From the NCBI GenBank assembly GCA_963855995.1, contig OY979716.1, positions 49,547,379-49,611,378 of the forward strand: a DNA stretch of 64,000 nucleotides, given 5' to 3'. The DNA comes from Muricea muricata (lineage: Eukaryota > Cnidaria > Anthozoa > Malacalcyonacea > Plexauridae). Positions 33,196-45,439 of the stretch are shown here, one piece after another. How positions within the stretch are numbered: the stretch's first letter is position 1; each line of letters begins with the position of its first letter. A program made the position numbers and the translations under genes. The notes under the pieces are model-generated. The model was given only the letters and a program-made list of their open reading frames with translations. It was not told the DNA's origin and did not search any database.

Positions 33196-34848
33196 CTTTA
33201 CACTACTCTATACTAAACTGTACAAGATATAAATACAAACTTCATTATAGAGCATATACAGTATTCCAGCATGAAATACGTTATACAAATCAAGACCAAA
33301 TGCTTTGTGCTTACCAATTTGCCCCAAAGATTTCTTTCTATAGTGTAACAAAAAGTCAGTCAAGGCGTCAACTCGATGGAATAGGTTTCAACGCGATGGT
33401 GTCATTTCTTTGGTGATTTTTGAAGTTGGTCAAGGTAAGACCACATTCGCTCCATAACTTCACCGTCACTTAGCCCAAAGCCGTCCATTCTCCGACCACT
33501 GTATGACACCTTGTCAGTAAAAGGAATACAGGTTTAATTCATGGTATATTACAATAGTATATTACAATAGTATACAGCATGAACGTGGATAAAACTAAAT
33601 AATGAATATATTTTTATATATATAAAGTTAGAAATAGAAAACTTTAAAATTAAATGTGGAAAAACCTAGAGCGTATTACATGTAACTACCTTATTCGCAG
33701 CGTTTTTAAGTATAGTTAGTAAAGGGTTAAAACCTGTAGGGCTGGAAAAGGCAAAGTATAATAGCTAAATTTACAATACCTGGCACGATACTTTATGTCC
33801 ATAGCAGTGAAATGTAGGTATGGCCACCTTAACATTTTCCAACAACGCTTCCTGATTTGTTTTCTAATTATACAGTAAAAAACATACAGTAAACATTGCA
33901 GATAGTTCAATCCTTAAATTATAAATATCTCTAAAACTTGTTGTCATAAAAATAATTGGAAGAAAATATTGTGCCATTACGTTCTTGGAAGGATTGTTCA
34001 AAACTAGATTAACGCTAACCCAGACACCTAAAGTCAAGACATAACCTGCTGCTACAGTGTGGTACTCCATTTCAATAGGTCTAATCATGCAATGAAGATT
34101 TCAGTGAACCACAAAAGGCTCAACAGTTATTGTTGATGACAAATTTAGCAGCAGGTAGATGGTTGTTCACCTCACTACAAGAGGGTTGAAGATTTTGCAA
34201 ATGTTTGCATTTAATCACTAAAGTTTGTGGTACCTTAAGATGAGATTCCAATGTGCATGCTATATCATAGTACAAATATAAGTTCAAGTTCTTGTTTTTC
34301 GAACTTTCCTTCAACCATTTGAGCAAATAAACTGCATTTCCAATTCTAAAACATGCAGAGCGCAGTGTCATTCAATTGAATCTTCAACACAACATAAAAA
34401 ACATAGTTACCCTGAAAAACAGCAACTTATACTTACACTTTTCAAAAACAAGATAAGACTGTAAAATTGTTGGCTTTTTCTTAAAACCTCAAATCTTGCG
34501 TTTACAAAATGTTGTTTTTCAGAAAATAACGTACAAAGCCAAATCCGAAAAGAAATAATGAATTCCCAAACAGCATGTTTACTTACTCGTCCCCCCTTTT
34601 CAAAATAAAGAATTTTAAAGGCACTTCGTGTCTGCAGCCTGCTCCAAATATTGCGGTTTTATCTAACTTTTTGGTCTTCACCTTAGACATGAGATTTGAT
34701 CCAGCTTATAAGTTATGACAGGACACCTTGAAGGCAGGTAAATAAATTGAATGTTATTAAAATGTATGAAGACCTTGAACAATTTACAACCAATTACACT
34801 GTACATGGGTATTGTACCATCACTGAATAGCACATGATGAGTGAAAAG

Positions 34849-34974
34849 AAACTGACAACCAACTTATTCAGGCTTCCTTCTCAAATGATTACAATGTATT
34901 TTAATTCCTACAGGGAGTTGAAATGCATCATATTCATTTGAGAAACAAGCCTGAATAAAGTTGTATATCAGTTT
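34849..34974. repeat. Foldback MITE with ~43-bp arms
   Basis: The left arm starts AAACTGACAACCAACTTATT and its inverse ends at 34974 with few mismatches. The centre is about 40 bp. Located in or just upstream of the 5' side of the 34704 KDZ exon, intronic. Confidence 0.7.
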
Positions 34975-35744
34975 TTTTTACTCTGTATCCTCACATTGCC
35001 CAAAAAAACACTGTACTAGAAATACATGCATGCAGCAACCCTTTGCCACTAAAAGCATGCAACTATATTTTCGGAATTACATGAAGTACTTCTAGAGGTT
35101 GTTGTCATAGCAACACGGCAATTGTTATTCTTTCTGTATATTTTTTCAAAATGACAAAATATCAGTTTTTCATCCTTGTTTTATTGACAATTTTTTTAAA
35201 TGGTATAACATTTGTCATCAGTATGTTATTACACCTAATGTAAGCTTAAACATACGACCTATTAATTACATTAGTAATAAGAAGACAGTCTTGCATTTAC
35301 AAAACTTGAACTTACTCTGGAGTTTAAACAGTGAATAGACTGGATGAGTACGGCTACGCCGGCCTTTGTAAGGCATTAAAACACAAGTATAAATACGCAT
35401 TATCAACAAACTTGCCTTGTGTTTCACGCCATAGTCTATTCTTGGCGCTTTTCTGTATTTTCCCCGAATTAATCTCTCTTCAAGAGTCTTGTGACAGCCG
35501 TTTTCGTCTTATTTCTTGCCTTTTGGGATGCCGTAAGTATTTGCTACTCCTGAGATCAGAATGGCCACCCTTCGTTGGTTGTGAAAGTCTTTTTGCAAAA
35601 ATACGAAATATTGTAGTGCAATATAGTCCGCCATATTTTTGAGATCAGTGATGACCACCCACTCACCGCCACCCTTGAGCCACGCGCCCGCGATATTTGA
35701 TGAACTTCAGACTTCGCTATGCTTTCCTTTCCCAGTTGTAAATA

Positions 35745-35822
35745 GCCGTGCGGAATTAGTATCCTCGCCCCAAGCTAACACCCGGAACGGCGCTTCGCGC
35801 CGTTGGCTCGGGGATTAATATT
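35745..35822. repeat. GC-rich stem-loop beside the hAT edge
   Basis: A perfect 8-bp stem AACGGCGC/GCGCCGTT (35786-35793, 35797-35804) with a TTC loop, extended outwards by imperfect pairing of CCTCGCCCC with CTCGGGG. It is far more GC-rich than its surroundings. It probably marks an element end. Confidence 0.5.
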
Positions 35823-35865
35823 ATAATTGAATGTATTTAATATTGTACATACTTGTGATTTTAAC

Positions 35866-38800
35866 CGGGGGCGTTGGAACGTTAATGTTTATGGGGAGGC
35901 CAAATTCCACGAGACGCCACCATGGCTGGCGCCGAGTGAAAAAATTTTTTGAAAATTGAAGACTCTAAATCCTTGGAAATGGCCATTTCAGAGTTCTATC
36001 AATGCCTGTTTGAAAGATCAATAAGCTCATTGATAGGTCCGTGCGTGCGTTTTTTAATGCCGTGAGGTCGTCAAAATTGGATCTAAGCACTTAAAAAATT
36101 TAATAAATCGAGTAAAAGAACAAGTAGTAATAGTTGTACATTAATCGAGCAAGACTGTAACAAAACAATATATTTACAATGCGTTGCCTTACTACCACAA
36201 CTCGAAGTGTCATTTGAAAGACCCAAAAAAGGCCCTTCTACTTTCGTTACAAGTTGCAAATTTCTCTGCTATCCCATGGATATCAAGATCATCAAGCTCT
36301 GACTGGTAAATGTTAAGTAGTATGACATTATTCAACCTCTCTTGCGTCATCGTTGTGCGAAGGTATGATTTCAGTTGTCTGAGCACTGAAAAGGTACGTT
36401 TTGCTGTTGCACTAGTTGCTGGAACAGTAAGGTAAAGCCCAAGCAGCTTGTCAATTTCAGAAAACAATTTTCGGTTGTTAGGATTTTCAACCATCACATT
36501 GCACAGGGTTTCAAGCTTGGTGACGTGTTTTATTGGCACGACAGCATTCGAGCATTTAACCAGATCGGCAAGCATTTTTAGTTGTAACTCCAGACTTTCC
36601 AAGTCAAGATCACCAGCGTAAATGTCAGAAATCGTTTATTTGATAACAAAGTGATTTCTATTGGCAGCTCTCAAAAGTAGTTGCTCAATATCTTGAAGTA
36701 ACGAGACGCTTTTTTGGTTGAATCGTCAAAGAAGTTCTTGATAGACAAGATCGAGAACTTCAAAGTACTGCTGGCGATGAAATGCCTTTGGGCTGCTAAA
36801 GCAATGTTCAGAAGCACCATCATCTAATCTTGCTGGTGTTTTACGTTGCGGTCACAAAGACGAAGGTTTTGTTTTGTCTTCAGACTCCTTTACTATGCCA
36901 TCGTAGAAACCGTTAAACTCTTCATTTGAGCGCATGCGCTTATAATATTTGCCGGTGAGATTGGAAGAATTAATGGCCTCTTCGATGTTGCAATCTTTGC
37001 TCTGCAAGGTTCAAGATAATCCTTCACATGCACTAAACACAAGATAGGACCATCTCAAACCAAACAGAGTTGAAAACTGTTTTAGTCTTTTAAGCATACC
37101 ATCTGCTTTTAGACTAACATCCCCACCTTCGTCAGCAACATCTTTGCAGATTTATTTAAAAGCCTCATAGTTGTCCAAAACAGCTTTAATAGCGCCAGTT
37201 TGAAGGGTCTAACGAGTTGGGCAAAGAGGTTTTAGATTCCGGTGGCCAGACACAATTGTGTCGTCATTTTCCATTTGCTTTTCACTGAAGATTTCAGCCT
37301 TTTTTGGGGACTTGTTGATAATGTGGACAGCTTTCCTCATCAATTCTAAGGCATTTTTTATTAAACAAAACGACTTACATATACCTTGCAAACACAAATT
37401 AAGACTATGGGCCAAGAAGTGAACTGGAATTGCACAAGGTTCCTCTTGCTGAATTTGCGTGGAAACACCATTAAATCTACCACTCATCGCTGCGGCACCA
37501 TCGTACCCTTGGCCACGACACTTATTTAAAGGTAGCATGCAATGAACAAGAACATCCTTTAGGTGAGATATGATTGAATCGGCTCTGTAGCTTGAAATTT
37601 GGAAAAGACCTAACGGATCCTCATGAACATTATAGCTCTCATCTACCCAACGACAGCAAACGGCTAATTGCTCCTTGTTAGAGATATCCCTGGTTTCATC
37701 TGCCATTAGACCAAAATACCCTGCCTCACGGATTTTTACTAGAATTCCATGTAAAATATCTTGGCCCATTAGAGAAACGATTTCATTTATAATCTGAGGA
37801 GACTGATAACGTTTTAACTCCAGCCACTTTAAAATTTCTGGAACATCTTCAGCTCTAGTTTTCATCATCTGGAATAGGTTTCCATCATCATCCTTATGCC
37901 CTAAAATTTTATTGAAACAATTAACGTACATGCATAGAACATAAAAATTGAACTTTACTGAATATTATATATATTGACAAATGCTAAGCGTATCTATTTT
38001 GAGGACAGTTAAATCAATTAAAGTCTTTATGTCACTTACCTTGTAAAGGCATTCCTTGTCTGAGAAGATATTTAATGGAAGATATCTCCTTTTCTAGCAA
38101 TCTACGGTGCAATGCTTGAGACGTTTTAAGTTCAGTTGTTAGTTGGCTAGTGACTGAAGGTTGACGCATTAGGATATGTTTCTCCATGCTTTCCTTATGA
38201 CCTTGGCTGCTCTCGTGTTCTTTAAACCGCTGAAGAGCTTTTTTCCAGTTACCAAAACCATCCACAGTAAAGGCTTTCTCTTGCTTTGAACTTAACGTCG
38301 ACAATCCTTTTTGCTTAATTTTCCGGCAATAATGGCAGAAGGCTAAATTGCTTGTGGTACGTAATGTAATCCGAGGATAATTATTATACCAATCAACTTG
38401 AAATGTCCTAGCCCGAAAATTTTTTCCTGCACCTGAAGTCTGGGATGTTTTTCCCAGAATACTCTTAGAACGTGGTTGGAATGGTTCGGTTGAGTCTTCT
38501 ACACAACATATATTTAAGCATTTAAGCACTAGGACCCTGAAAATTGAATTTAGAAATTTTAAGGCCAAATTCCCGATTCCATGTATGATTAGCTAACATT
38601 GAGTATGAAAACTAGCATAAACAGATCTTTTTGTTTAAATTTCGTACAGATTAGGCTGCACTTAACAGTCTTTATTGATACAGAAACTTTGTATACCTGA
38701 TGATCGTTAACATTTTTATCCAAGGCTGTTATTGTTTCGGAATCTTCAAAAACACTTTCATCTTTAAATGAAAAATAAATATGTTTGTCTAATTTTGTTT

Positions 38801-39773
38801 ATTCAGAATGTTCTTTACACTACTGTTAATATAAATGCCAATAACCACTTCTTTTTTCTCTTGTAGGTCTATTTCCTACTTTTCAATGTTATAATAAAGA
38901 ATTACTGCATCGGAATAGACAGAACAAACAGATTTTCTTGATACTGTTATAGAATACAATTGGCAAAAATAAATTTGAATTCAAAATTAAAAGAACTGCC
39001 CAAATATAGCCGGAATTTTTCGAAGTTCCTTTGAATTTGTGAATTGTTCGAAATGGCAAATTGCGGATCTCGCCCGCATCACGCCACAAATGTTCCATAA
39101 ATCCTGTATCCCTAATTTAGACAAAATACCGCTTCTCGAGTTATATTCATATTCTTCTTATAAAATTCCCGCATCCCGTCTTAGTTTTTGGCCAATCCTG
39201 CCCTCCCGGAAAACTGGTGCACACCCCTCCTTACTTGGGCAAGGAGAATGCTACTAAAAATAGACAATTGGTTGAGTCTTACTTGGAAAGTTACTTGGAA
39301 AAAACACACCCCACACAACTCTATAAACCAAAAATAACAAAGGTAAAAGCACTTATCTTGATTGGAATAGTCAACTCCTCTATGTTCGCTTCCTTCATCA
39401 AAAGACCTGGAAGGAGTGGGGTTGTCATTCTCATGTAAACAGGACTCCTGCTGGCGGCTTTCTTTGTGTGTAAAAAACTCTTTAATAGAACGCAAACGAT
39501 TTGCGATCATGTTTTATTCATATTTTGCTTCCAGTTGCGCTAGATGATGTTTACCATAGCAAATGCCGCTGTCTAGCTATCACTTTAAAATATATTTTAT
39601 ATAAACTTTTACGCATATAAATTTTTAATTTATGATTTGTTTTCAAATGCTTCAGCCACGACTTTCACAGAATATTCTGTAAAATTATTGCATAAATATT
39701 TTTTGGGGGGGGGGGCAAAAGGTATTCCAGCCCCCGCTCAAATAATTTTGGCCCCCCACTTCCTACGCCCCTG
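35866..39773 (-). mobile_element. hAT transposon, full length, in a KDZ intron
   Basis: The termini CGGGGGCGTTGGAA and (inverted) CAGGGGCGTAGGAA continue with a shared GGGG-GGCCAAA block. The flanking 8-bp duplications are ATTTTAAC (35858-35865) and ATTGTAAC (39774-39781), one mismatch. These are hAT signatures. It is 3.9 kb long and carries its own multi-exon transposase on the minus strand. It lies between the 40637 and 34704 exons of the KDZ gene in the same orientation. Confidence 0.88.
36210..38763 (-). pseudogene. hAT transposase (TTF zinc finger, ZMYM1-like), six nonsense codons and no frameshift
   Basis: Exons: about 38763-38698 (small), 38536-38040 and 37900-36210. The second and third join in phase 1 (MPLQ-GHKDDDGN). 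Domains: TTF-type zinc finger (FQVDWYNNYPR, then FCHYC and HESSQGHKE), DUF4371 block (KTRAEDVPEILKWLELKRY, MADETRDISNKEQLAVCCRW), catalytic region (RGQGYDGAAAMSGRFNGVST, HFLAHSLNLCLQ), and the C-terminal dimerisation domain (YLTVPATSATAKRTFSVLRQ, then LRTTMTQERLNNV). In-frame stops lie near 37209, 37152, 37011, 36852, 36726 and 36636. An upstream ATG exon near 39510 (MIANRLRSIKEFFTHK) is possible. Confidence 0.9.
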
Positions 39774-39784
39774 ATTGTAACGAT

Positions 39785-40630
39785 GATGTAACTTTGTAAT
39801 TTTGCAAAATGGTGTCCACTTTTGTTTGCTCTATGAAAAGCATCTCTCCATGGTTTGCTGGTCTAACACTTGCCCTGCACCTATCTTCCTCACAGCCAAA
39901 TAATGCATCCAAAGATACATAAATATTTCCATTGTTCTAAATATAAATGCAAATTTCAAAAGCTTAAAAGCCTAATTCACAACTGGATGTTCTAACCTAA
40001 CAAATCAAACAAACGAACTGCATACAACATTTTATGATTATATCAGTGACATAAATACCATACAAATATGATTTCTGTTCACTAAACATGATTAGTACCA
40101 GTACTATACAAAACTCTAACTTCCAAACAGTATGCTGACACATGCGATGAGTAAATTGGTGTTGGTATTTAAACCATTAAATAAACTCCACTCTTGAATA
40201 TATAAAATTGCCTCATGTTACACAAAGTGAAAGGAAAACATTCGTCAAGTGCTTAGTCAGGTCTCGAGTGATGAAATACTACCGTAATTTTTCATTATTA
40301 AAGGGGCATTACAGTTGCTAATGTAAACAAATGCTTTGTTCACATTTTGAGCTGCTGTACTGGTAAAATTTTATTGAAGTAATTGAATACAGTATCTGAC
40401 ACTTTTTAGATTTGCTACGCTCCTTAATGAATATAAACCGGCATTTTGACTCAAAAATGTTCGAAAAACCCAAAATTTGGACAATGAGTTCACATGTGGT
40501 CCACATTTGATCTGAGCAGAACCAATGCGCAAAAGAGACCGTTATCCAGTATTTTACTATTAATGTCTAACACCATTTTGTCAGGGGGCATTAAGGCATC
40601 AACTGATCATGAAACAAATATATACCTGTA
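39785..40630. other. No exon identified (KDZ intron)
   Basis: A KDZ exon carrying the expected DGNF-type block should lie between 40637 and 34704. None could be recognised here. Confidence 0.4.
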
Positions 40631-41028
40631 CCATACCTTAGGGCAAGCAGGACATTCACTAACATTATCCAGTTGCAGATTTTTACCACCAAATGTATCC
40701 AGCATGTAGGTAAGGTAACGGTACTCTCCAAAGTTTTCACCAACAAGAAGTCGATATATGTCCTTCACCTAAAATTAAAGTTTGGTTCAACTGAATATCT
40801 TTACCACAGTAATATGTACAAGTGAAAAGTGTTCTAACAAAGTAAAGTCAAATCGAACTAGACTGCCTGGTAATTTTTTAACATTCTTATACAGGTACAG
40901 ATCAAACCAACAGAGTTTGGATATGCATACAGTATCTGACATTGTTCTTTCACAACCGTGTGTTTCATGTAAAAGCTAAACACGCAGACTTTAACTCATT
41001 AGTGGATCCAGCAACATTCAGTCATAAA

Positions 41029-41197
41029 TAGGGATGTAACTAGAGCAATAATTGGGGGGGGGGGGTGTTTATCCGTATATTCACGATATGCCCGACAGAT
41101 TTCTTTTGAAATCAACTTAGATTCAAAAGAAATCCTTCGAGGGGAACATGAATACATGAATAAACACCCCTCAATTAGCATTCTAGTTACATCCCTA
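41029..41197. mobile_element. 169-bp hAT-type MITE with perfect 8-bp TSD
   Basis: The termini TAGGGATGTAACTAGA and inverse are flanked by GTCATAAA (41021-41028 and 41198-41205). A C/G run and a palindromic centre (AGATTTCTTTTGAA) fill the interior. It lies in the stretch expected to hold the fourth KDZ exon, interrupting that open frame. Confidence 0.88.
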
Positions 41198-43303
41198 GTC
41201 ATAAAGTTGTAATTTTGTACCATTGATAGAAAATCCAGCACCTGCTTTAAACTAAGTATGGAAAAGTTTTCACCATTGTGCAATTACTGTACTCGTTCAA
41301 AAGCTATTTTGGAAGCATAATATGCAAACTACCCAATTAGGACGAACAACTGGCCATTAAATAGCATTTGAACCTTGAATTGCAGGGGAAAAGTCTGGTT
41401 ATCAATTTCCTAAATTTGGGATCCTTTCAATATCATCATATTTATGTTTCAACAGTGAAATTTTGGAGTCTCCTGTACAATACCATTTGTAGCAACACCA
41501 TCAATTTGAAACAACAAAATAGCAAATGCTGCACAACATCAGTAACAAGCTTAAAAGTGTATCATACTCACATAAACAGGTGAAAGAGAAGGCATAATCC
41601 AGTATATCACTTGACATATTGATTTCAAAGAAGTTTGGGATTCCAAGAATACATACTTGATCAACTCCATAAGACCATTTTTAAAAGCTGCTTGTGGTAA
41701 CTTGGGTGATGATGGCCACAAACCATGCTTCATTAGTGTAACTGCTTCTGGCTCATGGTAACAAAACTTGAACCTGACAAGATGCTGTTGACCTAAAAAT
41801 ATTGATCAGTGTATCATTGTATGCATTGTCAGTCAATCTGTTGAACATCTGCAGGCATACATATCTTAAATTAAAACAGGATAAAAACATAAAAGTTTAT
41901 TGAACTCATGAGCAACAATGAAGTCTGAAGATAATTAAGTAGGCAGGAGAAATAGTATGTAAATTATCACAGAATTTGGAATAATAAAGTGCGGCTCAGA
42001 ACTTCTAATCATGAAATTCTAATCGTGATCATAAGTCTATTATAACAATGAAGCTTAGCAATATAAAGGTCATTAACATACCATTTCTACTAATGACAAC
42101 AACATCACAAGTATAACCATGATCAAGATTGTGACTTGTTTCCCACACAGCAACTTCTTGAAATTCATACTGGACATACTTTTCAATCTATAATATATAT
42201 ATCATATATCACACGGCAAAAACCAATACTACAGGGCAAAATGAATACCATGATGAATATCACAGCTAGTTAGCTTGCATTGTAATAATATGAAATCTAA
42301 TGAAACTTGTTTAATAAAGGCAAGTTGTCACTTTAAACAAAACCAGAGTATAACTTTATGTGATGTATGAAACAAACAAGTTTCATCAAAAAGCCTTCGC
42401 CAACAAGAAGGTGCCCTATAATCCTATAGAGCTACAGTTTATGTTAATTTATAGCTTTCATATTTTTCTATAATTGTTGGAGATTTGAAGTCCTGTCTGA
42501 GCAGTGAGCACAGTTTCACATCATTTATATTACCTCCCAAATTTTGGGATAGTGAAACGTCTGACGAGAGGCATGAACCATATTTATGTGTTCCTCACAC
42601 ATGAAATGTGCTGGGCCAGTCAAGGCATCTACCACATGCATTTTCTTTTTATCCAGGAATGACACAGCTTTGGTCGACAGGCATAGCTTGATGCTCCAGG
42701 AAAGCAGAGAAAAGTTGTTGCAGAATACCAAGCCACGCATTCCCCAGCTTAATCTTTCTGTCTCGATAAGCTTTAATTTTCCTCTTTAAACGAATTTTGC
42801 CACGCTTTGGTTTAAAGCTTGGTCCGACCACGTCGTCTGCACCAAAGCTGATTTCTGGCTGTTCATATCTTGAAGTTTGAGACGAAGAAGACGGATCGTC
42901 AACCTTGTTTATAGTTCGCTCAGAGTACTTTACGGGTACACTGAGCTTCGATCTTCGACTGACTTTCCCGTCTTTAAAGCTAACCACTTTGACACTACGT
43001 TTTGCTTTAAAACATCTACAGGATGACATGGCTTGGAGTTTTCTCGATAAACGCAAACATTGCTATAATTGTTTTACACGAACAGTCACCCCTGTGATTG
43101 GTGCCATTCTTATTTATTTGCCAAGGCTGAAGACTATAGTGTCCAGCCTCCAACCTTACATACACCAACAGTTGGTTTGGTTAGGTATCCGACACCTATT
43201 ATCACCACATGTATGCGCCAATTACGTTTCAATTTGATGTGTTTATAAGTGTATAATTACATACGTATAGGGTGATATATCACAGTAAAATGTTTTAACC
43301 TAC

Positions 43304-43771
43304 CTCATTATTTTTATTTGCCGGTCTACTTGGCCCATAATTACACTCGAGTAACCTTATTCCATTAATGCAAAATGGAATGCCAGTGAACGGAATTAAA
43401 AGATCACCAATGTTACTTCTCCATCTCAAATTGCCTGTAAATATAAAACACTTTGTGGAGGTAAATTAACAAAAATTCATTGCAACACTCCATTACACAA
43501 ATTTTCCCTCTATTATGCAAATGCACGTACTTTATATGTTAATACCTTCATTTCCATATCTCTTTGCCGAACCTCATGACGCTGAAGAATGCAGCTTGAA
43601 AGATGTTGATCCAACAACTTTGCACTCTCGCAAAAACTCGTTTAAATTTACTTCTTCGTCAATCCATCCCGTAAAATATGCATCCTTCTCCACAACGTCA
43701 TTTAAATGTTGGTTTATAACCTCTGAAATATCTCGATCGCCATTGATTGCATGATTTAAATTGCCTGCCAT
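43304..43771 (-). CDS. Two candidate exons of a multi-copy invertebrate family, function unknown
   Basis: An ATG-started frame (43771-43574) reads MAGNLNHAINGDRD, then EKDAYFTGWIDEEVNLNEFL. A second exon (43434-43304, good acceptor TTTACAG and donor GAG-GTAGGT) reads LLIPFTGIPFCINGIRLLEC followed by NYGPSRPANKNNE. The 'PFTGxPFxxxGxxxLECxYG' block recalls a repeated protein family I have seen in cnidarian gene sets, with no known function. It lies just upstream of the KDZ gene on the same strand, so it could be a partner gene of that transposon. Confidence 0.35.
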
Positions 43772-43829
43772 TACCCAAATCTTCGCTCAAAAAAAACGCT
43801 AAGAATCTACTTGATTCCATCGTTCAAAA

Positions 43830-44440
43830 TTCGATTTCACAATCAGTACTAAAGACGTCACGACATGAACTGCTGCACAAATAGAAAATCCCGTATGTTA
43901 AAGTGTTATCTATTTTTGTTTAAGATGGGACTGAACTTATAAAGATTGATATTTATTAATGAACCATTCTTATTTATGAAAGTAAACATTGTTTGGAAAG
44001 AACAAATATTTATATTTAAAATAGAAATTTTATTCACTATAATCTTTTTAAAGATTTATACAAAACCATAGTAACAAAATGCCTATAGAACTTTTCTGCA
44101 GCCATATAATTTTTGTACCTTTAATAATTGTTTGCATATGTTTGATTTATAACTGGACCAATGAACTGGCAGTATTCAGTGAAGATCAGCAAATATCTTT
44201 GGAAGTGTTCTTGGCTCATTTGTTCAGGCAGTAGTAGTACAATTACAATTGAGTACGCACTACAATTTTCTAATTCTTGTTACACTCTAATAAAAATATC
44301 TAACATACTGCCAGACTGAAAAGTTTTATTTTGCGCATAAAAGATCCTATTCACCAGAGAATTTTGTGCAAAATGTAGAAAACTTTAGCTGATAATTATG
44401 AGTCTAATCAGGTGGGTTCAGTTTAGTTGATGACTCTCAG
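43830..44440. other. No gene seen
   Basis: AT-rich, no exon or repeat border supported. Confidence 0.45.
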
Positions 44441-44442
44441 AC

Positions 44443-44641
44443 CCTTTTCACACGAGACCGGATCCATGTGATCTCGACATTTAGTTTGGTCACCTTACGG
44501 TCACATTTACTCTTACCACTTTTTCTATGGTACGTTTTAATTAAGTTCTGTAATATTATCACAAATTTAAGAGTCATGCTCGTCTTGAAACTTGTAAAAT
44601 TGATATGGTGACCATACGGATCCGGTCCCGTGTGAACGGGG
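44443..44641. mobile_element. 199-bp hAT-type MITE with perfect 8-bp TSD
   Basis: The termini CCTTTTCACACGAGACCGGA and (inverted) CCCCGTTCACACGGGACCGG are flanked by TCTCAGAC on both sides (44435-44442 and 44642-44649). The TIRs of about 25 bp are unlike those of the other hATs in this window, so this is a further family. Confidence 0.85.
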
Positions 44642-44816
44642 TCTCAGACTCAGTAAATAAATTTATCATCATCAATTTATCATTATCAATATTGAGCACA
44701 GTTGGCAGGTTAGCCTAGATTTTTTGATGATTTGTGCAGACTTTTCTGCGTAGTTTATCTGCACTTAGGAATTTTGCGCAGATTTTTGCAATTACAAAAA
44801 TTTTTGCGCAGGAAAT

Positions 44817-45267
44817 TAATTTCTGCCAAAGGCAAAACTTTTCAGTCTGGACATACTGTAAATCTGTCTGATATGCTTTCCAGCTGCTTCATTGACAGCT
44901 GTTCTGTAACTTTGTGAAACTGTAGGTGGTTGAAATTCTTTATCATATTTGCATTCTTCTCTGAACTGATCTTCAGTAATGCTTTCCCCACGTACTTCAC
45001 AAAAATTGTGAAGCACAAAGCATGCAACAATAGCACTTGGAAGATATTCTATTGAAATATCCATAGGTCTTCTCAAAGCTCCCCACCGTCCTTTTAACCT
45101 CCTGAAAGAACATTCTATGACCATTCTTGCTGATGACAATTTGTACCCGAAGAGCTGTTCACTAGGTGTAGTGCCACCTCCAGCAAATTCCTTGAGAAGA
45201 AATGGGAGAGATGGGTAGGCTGGAACTCCTAGTATACATACAGGTACTGTATCCTCCCCTTCAACTA
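44817..45267 (-). pseudogene. PIF/Harbinger transposase C-terminal fragment (HARBI1-like)
   Basis: The frame reads VCILGVPAYPSLPFLLKEFA, then EQLFGYKLSSARMVIECSF, RLKGRWGALRRPMD and AIVACFVLHNFCE. The 'LSSARxxIExxFxRLKxRW' block and 'ACFVLHNFC' are diagnostic of the third catalytic-acid region of Harbinger DDE transposases. The upstream two thirds is cut off near 45267, where unrelated GGGGG-containing sequence begins. No TIR was found. Confidence 0.85.
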
Positions 45268-45439
45268 TAGGGGCTGTTCACATAGGGGGAGGAGGTAAAA
45301 CGCTGACTGTCACGTGACGTTTTTATCTTTTTGGTTTCTTAAAGACATATTACATGAAGTATGGAATTGATGTCATTTTACAATTTTGTTTACACGAAGT
45401 ATTTTCAAAATTGATTTATTAAAAAATATGTTTTGGGAT

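Larger units (their letters stand above)
31074..43029 (-). pseudogene. KDZ (Kyakuja-Dileera-Zisupton) transposase gene, >=15 exons
   Basis: Exons (high to low): 43029-42534, 42187-42082, 41792-41572, near 41276, 40768-40637, 34704-34587, 34345-34234, 33863-33780, 33509-33315, 33056-~32950, 32793-32714, 32152-32104, 31959-31894, 31733-31555, 31255-31074. Marks: MSSCRCFKAKRSVKVV start, CxC-like Cys region (CEEHINMVHASRQTFHYPKI), MKHGLWPSSPKLPQAAF, ECPACP, KTAIFGAGCRHEVPLKF, YLYYDIACTLESHLK, AIPTFHCYGHKVSCQ, RRMDGFGLSDGEVMERMWSY, FEQWFLLQLMKKYA, DGQAIAKK. Most junction phases agree. Lesions: TAA near 42650, a 2-base gap near 42625, frameshift and TGA near 33400, TAA at 31902, an 18-bp tandem duplication near 31090. 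One or more exons before 34704 were not found. Transposes by a DDE-like RNase H fold, by family knowledge. Confidence 0.85.

Noticed and set aside
33005-33416. His/Thr/Pro-repeat proteins over the CCACA tract
   Set aside because: Both frames are translations of a pentanucleotide microsatellite located in an intron.
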